NCBI GenBank assembly: GCA_947172415.1
Contig: OX359194.1
Location: forward strand, 3,100,001 to 3,164,000
Direction of reading: 5' to 3'
DNA from: Chondrosia reniformis
Taxonomy: Eukaryota > Porifera > Demospongiae > Chondrillida > Chondrillidae
DNA: 64,000 bases
In this document: piece by piece, positions 22,839 to 34,966 of the stretch
How the letters are laid out: each line of letters opens with the position of its first letter
Position numbering within the stretch: the stretch's first letter is position 1
Made by a program: the position numbers and the translations under genes
The notes under the pieces: generated by a model
The model's database searches: none
Told to the model about the DNA's origin: nothing
The model's input: the letters and a program-made list of their open reading frames with translations, nothing else

Positions 22839-25800
22839 GAATCTGTCCATTTGCTTCCCTTTATGCTTCATGGAGCAAAGGGAGAACTCACAGAGATCTA
22901 TAGCAGAGTGTCTCAACTTATGAATGGTGTTGCACAACAAAAAAGAAAGGATCCGCAAAAGCAAACTGCTTTTGTCCAAGGAATCCAAGGCATACTTGGG
23001 TTAGCTTGCATGCAACAGAGTAATTTATACTTGGAGTATATAATTGCAATGAATAATAAAGTATATATATGCTGTGACTGATCAATTATTGGCATTGCCA
23101 TCTCTCAATACAGCTCTAATAGGCAGTTGTCATATGACAATGTAATAGTCAATACTAAACATTTCTTAAGAATGGCAATATGGCTAGTGACATATTATGA
23201 ATTCTACTGTCACAAGGTGAGACTGTGCTTATTTTGTTTACCTGTATGTAATTAGAAAAAAATAGGGGAACTTTAAGATCTAAAGCTGATCTCGATATCG
23301 TCATCATTGAACTGTTGATATTACTCCACCCATTCATGTCTCCTAAGGAGCACAATGAGCTAATGGGTGGAACTGAAGTTCGCTTTAAGGGAACCAGAGT
23401 CATGGAAAATAGGGGTGATGATATGTATGTAATTACTTCCTCACAAAACCAAACATTCAGTGTAAATGAATTACTCTCTCCTAAGCCTGAATGTAATCTG
23501 TGAAATACGTACTGAATACCGTTTGATTTGATATCAGAAAATTATATGAATTGAAAATTAATGCTTAATAGACTCATATTAGCTCATATTAACATGCTGT
23601 CCTCTGTTAGTAACAACTGCCTAAATACGTACTGTGTATAACAGCCTAATATATTCAATTAAATTAATGTAAGAGAATTGAATTTTACAGATCAAAATAT
23701 TCTTAGTATGTATATGTGGCTAAATTAGCACAATTTTGTTATTTTTCAAATCCTCTTTGTGCATACAGTCATTTAGCTGATTGCTATACTTTTTTATTGT
23801 AGAGAAATTGTCCTAATCTTATTAAAATCCTTAAAACTAATGTGATGGAATTGAACTTCAATGCAGAACAGCTCCACATTCTCTCCTGTTTCCTTGCTCC
23901 TGATGAGATGCAAGAACATCGAGAAACACCTCTTCCTGTTGATTCCAACGAAGAAATATTTGAATATGTGGATGGAGAAATTAGACCTAAAGTGAGAAAT
24001 GTTAGAGAATCAGAAATGATTGATCCAATTTACAACTTCTTCTACCCAAAAGATGAAAAGGAAGGTAAATGTTTATTACACTTACTTAGCCTATGTATAA
24101 ACTATATATAAACTATATTATTTGGTGAGATCTACGTTGCATTGTCTTCAGATCCAGCAGATGTTGAGCTGCGACATGCTGTAGCTAATCTGATTGGTGT
24201 GGCATTTAGTCTACCAGAAGGATCAAGTCACTTGTGGAATTTCTTATTTAATCAATCTAAACTAAAATACACATACCTACCAGGGTTTATGGTGAGCTAT
24301 TCCCAAACAGGTTATTAAAGAAGGTATTAAAAATTTGAATTCTTTTATTATAGTATCCAAATAAAGTGCCATCGGGTAAAATGTTCCTTGACTGTGGAGT
24401 CTTATTGAATGAGGAGGGGAATTATGAACGTCCTGATTACAGAGACCATCAGTCAGGTCTCTCTCTCCACTCATTTTATCTCATAAACTGGAGCTCATTC
24501 GGTGCCCTCTGTATCTCCTTACTGACCAATCCTGAATCTCAGCATAAGATACATGGTATGTAGGTGAAGCTTTAATGCTTTAAACTGACTAGCTCCTATC
24601 TCTGCTTCTTGTTTCAGACCACATAATGTCTCATCAGTGGACTCTTGATTACCCCACCCACTATGTCTCCTGAGGAGCTCAATAAGATAATAAGATAAGA
24701 TAATTTGAACTGAAGTTCACTTAATGGGATCATGAGTCTCCTCATTGTCACGCAAAATATGGTTGAACCACAAATAGCTGTTTCATCCTTATTATGACTA
24801 ATCAATATGAGTGGGTAGGGTTAATCCAGAGACCATTGATGAGACATCTCAGCTTAAGATCAGCTTTTGATTAAAAGTGTCCCCTATTTTTTCCAGGTCA
24901 CATCATCTCAGATTGGCAACCCTTACGGCACTTCTGTTTAGGATACTTAAAGAATATTTGGCTATTTATGTCTGTAAATCTCCAGTTAACTGATGAGGAG
25001 AGATCATTCTTAATTGTCAGATCACTAGATATTCTCTTCAAGGTATTATGTGTAATGTACACACATTATGACAGAAGTATTATTAATTTTTTTAAATATT
25101 AAGCTTGGTCAGGATGACACACACAAAGGTGTCTTTAACACAAGGGCAGCTGTTCTGGAGTATGAGAAGTTTTGGCATTTAAATATTTATGAGCCTTCGA
25201 AACAAGGACTTTCTGATATGGTATGGTGCTAACAATCTACTGTACATACATATATTTTGTACTCGTATAAATGTACATAAGTTTCTCAATTATTTCCATA
25301 GCTGAAACAGCATTGTAGAATAGTTGAACATCCACTTTTCAATGAACTGAAGTGAGAACATTGCACATAACATACAAATGTACATATTTATATAATTTTA
25401 CTATTTTCTAAAAAAGGAACATGAGTACACTATACCCCAGCATACCTTCAGAGAGAGAATTTAACCACAATCTAGTGTCGCTATGTGAAGAAAGATCCAA
25501 TACTCCAGGAAGCAATCCTTTTAGTCCTGTCTTGGCTCAATTTGTTGAGGATAGACACAGACTTGCTGTTGGTAGTGCCCTACTGCCAGATCTGGTGGAG
25601 TTCTACCTTTGGTTGCATCACAGATTGGCTCACCTTCTCTCTTATGAAGTAGCTTCCCGATTGACCATTAATGATATTATCCTCAGAGCTGCAGTTAGGT
25701 TTCCATCTGAAGCTGAAAAAATCAAATGCCTATTTAAAAGAATAAAGAGTCAGTTCCTATATCTTTTGTGAATAGTATTACTCATGTATACTGTCTGTTC

Positions 25801-28800
25801 TACATTGCAGGTACCTTTAATAAGTATATACATCTGAATGGAGATGTTATTGGTACTGGAGGTTGTTTGATGCACAGACACGAAGGACAGATTACTGCGA
25901 TCACTGATGATACTCCAGTAATGAGGTTCCTGTCTACTGAAGAGACTCTTGAAGGAAATGATTGGTTGTGTGAAGTGATGCAGAATGTAGTAAGTACATG
26001 CATTATATATATATATTTAGTGCTTTCATTGTAACATACAGTCTCTTATTTTTGATCTACTTTTTCTTTTCCATTAATCTAGCCATCTATATACCCATCC
26101 ACCCACCTACCCATCACCCACCTACTTAAGTACCCACCCACCTACCCAACTATGTACCCACCCACCTATCCATCTATGTACCCACCCACCTACCCATCTA
26201 TGTACCCACCCACCTACCCATTCATGTACCCATTTACTCAGCTATCTATTATTTCTGTAAATGTATTCCCAGATGAATGTTCATAACAACCTAGTAGATA
26301 TGGTGACAAGTCGTGGATTAAGCAGTACCTATCAATGCTGGCTACCAGAGGCTCCTGTAGAAATAGATTTAAAGGGGTTTAGCCAATCAGATGCCATTCT
26401 CTGGAATGAATCTGATGATATTTCTGTGGATTATCTCTTTCTAAGCATAATGCGTAGCAGAGTACATTTGACCACAAAGAATCCAACCATAGCTTTCTGC
26501 CATGTTGGACAAATACTGCAGTTTGATATGGATAATCTGGAAGGAGATGTAGTGAGGTACTTCATAGCTGGCAAGCCACACTTGATAAGTGCAGAGATGA
26601 CCATTAGACAACCTTTCAGATTTAGGAATTTGGAAAATATCTCTAATACTCCAGGAACTGGGTAGGAGAAAATGAACTGTGATTTGAAGTGATTTACTAA
26701 ATTGAACTATTCTTTGTCTTAATTAGATTGACAAGTCCGGGATGTCCAGTAGACCTAGCTGCACTCTCTCAAGAGCTACCAAATAATTACAAAGTACAGT
26801 AAAACAGATCGTTATCTTCTTCCCTATGGATAGGGAGTTACTGTACGTATCAATCCTTTTAGATGTCACTTTCAGAGAATGAGAGGAAAGGTCTTAAAGC
26901 AGAATTTCATAATGCAGACTATAACAAGTTGTCTGAATTAGTTTCTGGTCTAAGAACAGCAGCTGGTTACCTTTCTCAGGTACATACATATATAGCCAGT
27001 TGATGACTTGTCTTAATATAAGGACTCAGTAATTTCTCCGCTATTAATGTTGATTGTTTTTGTAGATGACACAAACTTCAGTTAGCTTCAAAGAAGAAGA
27101 AATTACCCTAGGTCAATTTTTGAGAGATCATTTTGAGGAAGAAGAAGAAAAGTCTCCCCGGGAATTACTAAAGAGAATAGAGCTAGAAAAGTAATACGTT
27201 TATAACCTAATTTATATCTGTCACCAAAATGGCGGACGCTTGGCTGGCTTTTGTTTTCTAGCTTAAAATTAGATTTCTCTACCTTAGTGTCCAACGTTGA
27301 ACCAACGAAAAGTATTTAGAAATTACCTTTACTAATACTATGTAACGTAAAGCTTGCGCTAAAACATTTTCTATGAGATTTTCAATTTTATACCTTACAT
27401 ATTGTTACATTGTATAGGTACATTGCTAGTTTGGTATATAGTACATTACTAATCATGCCAGTTCAGTCATTCTTTTGTCTTCAGTCTCTGATTTTTGGCT
27501 CCCCAGCTCTCATATCCAGAGGGATGGCATCATCTAAAATTGGGTGATTGGAGGAAGAACAAGCTCCCCTGAGGCACAATGTGCTTATTGAACTAATGAG
27601 AATCTTCAGCCTTAAATATCTCATGGTTAATTGGTATACGGCTCCCCTCTCTTATTGGATAATAGATTGGCCAGTCTCTTAAAAGCAACTGAGGCACTTG
27701 ATCCCCATCCTCCACTGATGGATAAGACCAAAGGACAGAATGTTCCATGCTCCACATTTATCACCCTTCTCTCGTACTCCCTTCTCTTCTCTTTTTCATG
27801 CTTTCTGTAACATGCAGCAGAACTTGATGTGCAATTTGAAGGTGCAAAAGAGTTAAAAACTCTCACATCGAAGAATGCACTTCTATTGCATTTGTCCCAG
27901 AAGTTCTGGGCTCTGATGTCTAATCTAGCTACCTGGTCAGTGATAGCAGACCGTAAAGAGAAGATCTCCCCTGACAATGGCTGGAGATGTGGTTCTATTG
28001 AGACATTCGAACAAAATTCCGTCAGGAACTTAGCCACTGCATCACGGATGTTTGTATGTCTAATAGATGGAAAAGCACCTTTAGGACAGCTAAACGCATG
28101 GTTTACAGAAAGACTTGTCCACGGGAACAATAAGTTGGTAGTCTTTGTGGTATCCAGCCATTGCGAATACAAAGAGCATCTCTGAATATTTCCTTGTGTA
28201 GATTGAAATTATACTCACCCAAAGGATTTGTGAGAGCCAAGATGATGCCCCCTTTCACTAGCTTGTTCCATTGCTCTCTGTTGATTTTTAGGTAGCTGGA
28301 TTTTCAAGACATTGACTTCCTCACTAGATCTCAATTTATTCTCCCTATGTATTTCCTTCAATATGGTAGATTGGTCTTCCCCTGATACTTTTCCTGTTTC
28401 TTTGATCAATCAAGATACTCTTGGGGCTGTGATCTTTAATGAAGCAATAAGCTTCTTCGGCAGCTTGTGGTTGGTACTTGGCAATACTGGTCATGCTCTC
28501 TACTTTTGTCACCCAAGATTCGATTTTCTTATTGATAAAATTTGCGACAAATTGCTCACCTCCAAGGACAGCTCCCAGATACTTCTGTCCTCTTGTTGTT
28601 ATATTGATGTCTAAATCTGCAAAGAGTTGTTTTGCAAATGGTTCCACATGCTCCTTAACTATTAGCCATGACTTGGCGGGATTGGGGAAATAACCATATT
28701 TTGGAATTATACGAGATACGTTAGCCTTGAAATTGACGGCAATTAAGCAACGACTGGAATCGGTTAACCAGACATCTAAGAACCAGCAAGTAGTTCGAGT

Positions 28801-31800
28801 TTTCGCACCATCCCTACTTGCGGTTACCCCAATGCGCCCAAACATGGAAGTGATGTGTATGGTTAATTCACTTACAGTAAATTTCAGTATATATGCCACT
28901 TCTGTATGGTTATCCTTGTCACATGATCCGTTTTGCTAGATTTGCTAGTGACTGTTGGAAGCACTGCCATCCCTATTTCTAATTTCATTTTTTTAATGTT
29001 TTATTTATCTTTGTATATAGTTTTACAGCAGAAGAATTAAATACTATTGAGAAAGTCAAGATGAAACAACTTTTTACAATCTTGGAGATGTTTGTGAGAT
29101 GGATCACTGATTGTCTATTTGATTTCTGTGGACTGCCATTCTCCATAAAGAGACCATTACCAGAAGGAGTTGCAAGTTCACTTAACAATGAGATAAAAAA
29201 TAAAAATGATGAAGACGCAGCTAGTACGCACTGACCGCTTGGAGATATGTATAATATCATTAGATCACAGTGTATCTGTTAGTTATTTTATATATATTTG
29301 TAGTGTAGCAATTGTCTTAATTTATCTCTTAGAAGTGTGCACTCTAGAGCTAATAGTTGATCTAGAAGAAATAGTCACTCATGTAGCTCAAGGACTTAGA
29401 GCAGAAAGTGTAGTGGTAAGGATGCATTGGTCAAAATGTGTAATTGAACATACATGTATAACTGGTGTGCTGTATATATTTTCTCACAGCCTCCCACAAC
29501 TCCACTTATTAATTACCTCATAAGTCTTAACTTCTGTGATGAAAAAGACAGATATTCACAGCTACTTCCAGATACGGTTCTGCTTCAGCATTATGTACAG
29601 TATGTTGTTCTACTCAGAAAGTAAGTAAAATGTAACATTTGAAAGTAAAGTATACTACAGTACATATGTACTATACATACGTATATAACCTGAATATATG
29701 TTCGTACCTAGGTGCTTCAAGCATAGATTAAAAAAAATTGAATGTACGTATTTGAAATCTATTGGTTATGTTGAAATGATCCCCCTATCTAAAGGATTTT
29801 AGAATTATTACAGTTAATAATTGAAACATACATAGTACATATACAATTACGTAGTTAATACTTACTAGTGTAATATGAAAAAATTGCTTCGATTGAAATT
29901 AAGATTTTTACTTTCAATCATTAAATTTACTACTATATGTATTTTTCTATCAATTAACAACTTTATTTATTATTTAGGTGGAAACTGATAATACAAGACG
30001 AAGTTACCAGCTTGAGTCAGAAATCTGAGAATGGGAATAAAAAAATGTTCATTAATTTAGTGCCTAACATATGCATTCTCACTACCAAAACCAAAAGCAG
30101 TTCTTTAGGATTTACACAACTTGGCCTTGGTATAGTAGAAGACAAATCTCAAATGACAGGGAAAGGGTACCCATCTTTAGCTCATGATGGATTGCATAGG
30201 ACTTGGGTCGAAGCTGATCTAATAACTGAGAAAGTGAAAGAGTCACTTGCTGAAGATCAACCTTATTCTGTGGAGAGTGTGTCAAACACTGGTGAAGGTA
30301 AGACTAAAGATTCCCCTCTTAAGGTAAAACATCTAAAGCCACAAGCACTCAGCAGTTTTTTTATTCAGAAAATATATACGTACATATACATTAGGTTCAA
30401 AATATATACATAGCTTTTAATAGAAGTGCAGTAGGTTTATTGACTTTTCTGTTTTAATTACAGATACTTATAGATTCCAAATTGTGCTGAAGGGGTTACC
30501 ATAATTTACTACATAAACACAAAATTCTTCTACACATGTATGTACCTACATACGTCCCTGTGTCTTTTACTATTTAGTATTATCAGATGGACATGAAACT
30601 TCTGGTGGATATGATTCTGTACAAGCTACATCACCAGATAAGGTATGCATGCATATATAATTGCTCTTCTTAGTATAGGAAACCCTCAAGCCGATAATTT
30701 CCTACATACGTATGTATGTATAAATGTCAGCTAAATTAGTAAATTAAAGCACTTTCTATAATGTGTATAAGTCTTATCTTGGTTTGCACATAGTATAAAT
30801 GTAATCAAAGGGATTTAAATTGTTACAGGATAATTCTTTAACGCTGACGTCATCAGCTTCAGGTGATCAAGCTAGTACTGATCCTAGCAGTTCAATAGTT
30901 CCTCAAAATGAAGAGGATTATTCAGAAGGTAGCACCACTTTAAAAAGTATCTTTTTTTGTGGTAGATGGAATCATGTATACAAGTAATATGAAGTACCAA
31001 TGTATATACGTATACACAATAGTTATACATATACATTGATTTAATTATTATATAGTGTAGCTATGTATGCCTTGTGTCTATTATATTACATTTCTTTTGT
31101 TCTAAGGGAGGAGTGCAATGAGTTGTGCGGATCTTACAGCATGGCTTCAATCTATAGACATGGGAAAGTATACAGAAGTATTCCAAGAAAAAGACATAGA
31201 TGAAGAAATCTTACTAGAATTACTGAAAGATCCTGAAGACTTGAATGAGTTTGGCATGTCAGATGATGATAAGGAAAAGTTAAAACGTCAATTTTGTAAG
31301 TTCTAAAATTATACAGTATCACTCAGTTAATTTATTAGTTATGTATTTAGCTTGATTGATATGTTAAACAAAAACTTCAGTTTGGTATAGAAACAAAAAA
31401 TGGATCCCAATATATACACTTTAAATAAGCTCAGCTTTATAACACCTACAGTATATTCGGAAATATAGCATGTAAAAGTTACTATAAGTAAAGTGTTGAC
31501 AGGGGAAATCGATTTAAGTGCATGGTCATTTTGTTTATGTACGTAAAATGCATGAAAATATACGTATGTAGTCAACCATAAATTACTGATTATATATATC
31601 AAAGTGGTAGCCTTAGAAAATGCTAGGTAAAAGTGTTTTTTGAAGATTAATTTAAGTTAGCTCTTCTGGGAGCTTTGAACTTAATAACTTTGTGCATGTT
31701 ACTTGTTTGTATCAACACACTTTACTTTGGCTACTTTTTATTGGTGACAGATGGACGTGCAGCAAGTGCCATGACAACAGGAGAGGTACTTGAATGGCTA

Positions 31801-31977
31801 AAAAAGAATGGTTTTGAAAAGTATAGCCAATCTTTTGAGAAAGCAAATATTAATGGAGTACGTCTTTTAGAACTAGTGAATGATATGCATTTCCCAGAAG
31901 AGTTAGGGGTACATTCAGGTGTTGATCGAAAATCCCTGAAGACAAAATTCCAAAAACACATTCGTAGTTTGAAATAG
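22839..31977 (+). CDS. RNF213-like C-terminal region fused to two SAM domains
   Basis: About 20 plus-strand exons: 22839-22999, 23114-23216, about 23256-23457, 23803-24065, 24152-24291, 24354-24555, 24897-25042, 25104-25220, 25302-25351, 25416-25748, 25811-25989, 26273-26661, 26727-26793, 26863-26978, 27066-27190, about 29018-29222, 29333-29415, 29490-29620, 29978-30297, 30578-30642, 30829-30928, 31107-31295, 31751-31977. Segments such as LPDLVEFYLWLHHRLAHLL, VEIDLKGFSQSDAILW, FDMDNLEGDVVRYFIAGKPH and LLPDTVLLQHYVQYVVLLRK follow the order and spacing I know from the end of RNF213-type giant ubiquitin ligases. No RING, RZ finger or AAA+ module is visible, so it is 5'-partial or truncated. After the RNF213-like end comes a Ser/Thr/Glu-rich linker and two SAM domains, then stop TAG at 31975. 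Family call moderate; SAM calls good. Some exon phases near 23.2 kb are unresolved. Confidence 0.6.
24640..24880 (+). pseudogene. Decayed duplicate of an RNF213-like exon inside its own intron
   Basis: The intron between exons 24354-24555 and 24897-25042 contains CCCACCCACTATGTCTCCTG, AGGAGCTCAATAAGAT and TTGAACTGAAGTTCACTTAA, which resemble exon 23256-23457 (CCACCCATTCATGTCTCCTA, AGGAGCACAATGAGCT, GGAACTGAAGTTCGCTTTAA). The frame is broken by indels. Confidence 0.5.
26085..26245. repeat. 24-bp minisatellite in an intron
   Basis: About six imperfect units of TGTACCCACCCACCTACCCA plus TCTA, strongly C-biased on the plus strand, inside the intron before exon 26273. No coding. Confidence 0.8.
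27216..28803. repeat. GC-hairpin repeat 'S', copy 3, split by a retroelement
   Basis: 27216-27376 and 28708-28803 together match the body of S copy 1 (from CTGTCA..AAATGGCGGACG to CAAGTAGTTCGAGTTT). The two halves are separated by about 1.3 kb of retroelement, and a short near-repeat (TATGAGAT / TACGAGAT) flanks the gap as a likely target-site duplication. Confidence 0.7.
27377..28707 (-). mobile_element. Degenerate non-LTR retroelement, RT C-terminal part
   Basis: Minus strand. From high to low coordinates it reads PKYGYFPNPAKSWLIVKE, GQKYLGAVLGGEQFV, WVTKVESMTSIAKYQPQAA, then (other frame) QRAMEQASERG, then VNHAFSCPKGAFPSIRHTNI, VSIEPHLQPLSGE, QNFWDKCNRSAFFDVRVFN and VAFKRLANLLSNKRGEPY. 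This order matches the C-terminal half of a reverse-transcriptase polyprotein common in invertebrate genomes. Several frameshifts make it dead. Inserted in an intron of the RNF213-like gene, in the opposite orientation. Confidence 0.72.
28804..29015. mobile_element. Diverged half of the palindrome-headed element 'Z'
   Basis: CGCACCATCCCTACTT, GCGCCCAAACATGGAAGTG, AAATTTCAGTATATATGCCA and the end TTTAATGTTTTATTTATCTT track the right arm of the Z palindrome (46910-47095 and 56515-56712), with many substitutions. It directly precedes the acceptor of exon 29018. Confidence 0.6.
31107..31295 (+). CDS. SAM domain 1 exon
   Basis: Encodes CADLTAWLQSIDMGKYTEVF, then a helix with IDEEILLELL, then DLNEFGMSDDDKEKLKRQF. 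This is the classic SAM pattern (W-L...Y...F...I....LL.L...DL...G). SAM domains mediate protein-protein or oligomer contacts. Donor GTAAGT; phase joins 31751. Confidence 0.85.
31751..31977 (+). CDS. SAM domain 2 exon and stop
   Basis: Encodes TGEVLEWLKKNGFEKYSQSF, NGVRLLELVNDMHFPEELGV, then RKSLKTKFQKHIRSLK and TAG. Second SAM-type domain at the extreme C-terminus. A possible polyadenylation signal ATTAAA is at 32062-32067. Confidence 0.82.
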
Positions 31978-32099
31978 TGCTAACATACAGTAACATATTA
32001 AGACTGAATATCAGTGTAACAGTTTTGAATTTATCGCATTTATGCACTTTTTGTGATTGAAATTAAAGATTCTTACTGAATAAGTTTAAATTACTACAT

Positions 32100-32530
32100 T
32101 ATATTTTGAATCACAATATTAACTTTCAAAATGTATCTGTGTACAGTTTGCAGCTATGTATAATTTGCAATTATGTCATGTGTGTACATATCTGTTTCCA
32201 TGTGTAAGAATCTATGTTATATCCATGGACACACATTTTTGTGGGTAAATGCTTCATGATTGTGAGTATTATATTTGTGAGCTGATATCTATTTGTACAT
32301 AATCCATGTGTTTAGATATATATATATACTTGTTTGTACATATCCATGTGTCTGTATGCATGCCTCTAATATATATTTAGCATCCATTTATGTATATCCA
32401 TGTGTATAGGTATCAATATACGTACGTATATATATGTAATTTTGTGTGCATATCTATGTGTAAGTATCCATATGAGCACATCCGTTTGTGTATGCATTCA
32501 TATGTTTAGGTATCCTTAATAAGCAAAATG
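32100..32530. repeat. Irregular CCATGTGT-type minisatellite after the SAM gene
   Basis: AT-rich intergenic DNA dominated by loosely repeated TATCCATGTGT / GTACATATC motifs. No coding. 32540-32620 resembles (inverted) 9320-9400, indicating a dispersed repeat fragment with CCCCCAGCCAAGATTAGACT. Confidence 0.5.
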
Positions 32531-33002
32531 ACTAGGAGGCAATCACTAATTGCCAATTTAATAGGATTTCAGTCCCCCCAGCCAAGATTAGACTGTGCAT
32601 CACTTGGCTGGTTGGAAAAATTCACCAAAGAACCACAGGACAGCTATTATAAAATTATAAAGTCACAAATATAATTACGTAAATGGAAAGTATAATTCAT
32701 CATTACACATGGTACATGTTGTATTCAGAGGGTATTGTGTGACAAATTTATAATTATAGTATGTATATACGTATATATAAAGCATACCATCTGAACTTAA
32801 ATTTATAATATATCTATTCAGTTTGAAATCTATTGTGAAGTTACAATATACGTACAATCATAATGAATAATTAATTTTGCAATTTTCCACAAAACCTATA
32901 GTATATAGCATATGAATCGCAAAGTTAAAGTAAACATTTATCTATATATATATGTTTAATTTCACACAACATATTGTAATTAAACAATCTTATCTGAAAG
33001 AG

Positions 33003-34966
33003 TTACATAGCCTTAAAATTAGCATAATTATCATAGGAATCGAGATAGGCTTGAAGCATTTCATAGCATAACTTGTACTGTTCCTACATAGAGATAGAGT
33101 GGTACTGGAATTTAAGTGGAAGCTAAATAAAACGTGATTTTGATCCCTGATTAATGTTTGATAATATATATTATATATGATGGTCATAAATTGAATCAAT
33201 TATTCCATGAGTATACTGTATATACTATGTATAGCTAGCTACTGATGTGGACATAAACTCACCACAGTGGAGACCATATTGGGTCTTTGTACTCTAATTG
33301 CTTTGACAGTCTGAAATATGTCAACTTCCTTTTCACTTTTAACTCTCTCAATCTCAGACATGACAGTAATTAACACTCCAGTACGACCCATGCCATCACT
33401 GAAAAAAAAATGTTAAAGCTGTTATATATCTTTTCTAAGTATATACATGTTTTTTAGGAAGTAAATTACACAATGTTAAGTGCACGACTATACATTAATT
33501 TCCAATCAGCCATTTTGCCCATTTTCAGTGCTTTGGTTATTGAGGAGAACTCACTCGCACATGATGATGACAGGTTTATCAGATCCACCACGCTTCCTCT
33601 CTATATCTGCAATCATCCTCAATAATGGAGATACCTGTACAGGACCATCAGTCCTCCAGTCACTTGAGTGAAACAAGGTCAACCCCAGAGAACTAGAGTC
33701 AGGCTTGAAAACAAGGAAATGAAAAGATTGCAATTGAAAAACAATTAGATAAAAATGAAGTGCATACAATATATATATGTATGTTATAAAACTATACCTT
33801 TCGCTTATCTGAAGCAATAAAACTGTAAGTCGTGTACCCTTGATTATCATCAGCATGCATTAGATCTACTTTGACAAAGCTGAACTCAACTGTTCTGACG
33901 TTTCCACTTGGCCAAAACTGTACATTATGTTCCTCATGGGAAAAGAAAGAATACTTGAAATACACGTTTCATGCAGTTTTTGCCTCACTTTACGTAATTT
34001 GTCCAATCTACATATGTATATACACATGATAGGCATAATACCTGCTCCTTCTCATTAGAGTCACAGAGAAAGACAATCACAGAAGTCTGCAACTGCCAGA
34101 CCACTTCCCAAAAGTCATTTCTAGTATGCATCAGAGGGGACTGAGCAGCTATAAAGGCTCGAGTCCTGGAGTGGCTCTATGGTGTGGTGTATATACATAG
34201 AGTAGCCATGCTTCACTACATTAATTTAATTATATATATAATTTTACAGGTGATTTATATTGTATCATATAATCTATATTGGATTGGGTATTGCCTATAT
34301 ATGTATGTATGTATATGTCAAATGATATAACATTTCATTATAATAAGAACAAATTATATACAGTACACACACCAATTACACTAATATATAGGTACGTATA
34401 TATTACGTATTGCATACAAAACTATTTTAAAATGTGTATACAGTATATGCACTATATTCAATTAAACTTACATTGATAAAGGAGGCATTGAAATAATCGT
34501 GATCATTCTCAGAAGTCCTTCCAGAAATATGAAGGTAGTTAAGATAATCTATGTACGTATGCAAGAATGTAGTAATACATATGTTTAATTTCAAATTTAA
34601 ATGAAAATCATTCCCAGTGAGACTTTACAGAGGTACATTATTGGCCATATATGTATATTGTCATCAGCAATGAATATACTGTACTGGATATAGTGTATAT
34701 ATATGATATATATAATGTGACATTGCATACGTATATGCATGGCATACATTCTTAGCTACACCTATAAATTAAGGCATATTGCTTCGCTCATCCAGTTGTT
34801 TTAAATATCTGAACCTATGTAGGTCCAGTTGTATTTGAAAAGTCAATGTATATAGTTTCAACTCACAGGGAAACCTATCTTTGTACCTGTTCTTCCAAGC
34901 AACTTGATCTATCTGAGAATGTAGTAAATCATCATTGCAAACAGACTTTGATACACTGCTCAAAGT
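33003..34966 (-). CDS. PTP domain D2 exons, in frame (paralog B)
   Basis: Exons at about 34867-34966, 34472-34548, 34042-34176, 33798-33953, 33555-33703, 33263-33398, 33003-33083. Acceptor CAAG before TATTCTTTC keeps phase 0. WRT in place of WPD and MCDDGMGRTG in place of [10 protein letters not shown] point to a non-catalytic, regulatory D2. Stop is at 33003-33005. Confidence 0.82.

Noticed and set aside
28312..28939. Plus-strand open frames inside the retroelement
   Set aside because: They are antisense shadows of the minus-strand RT polyprotein.
22839..31977. RING or RZ zinc finger in the RNF213-like gene
   Set aside because: No Cys/His array of the right spacing is visible in any exon; Cys residues are sparse. 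The gene is described only as RNF213-like by its C-terminal pattern.
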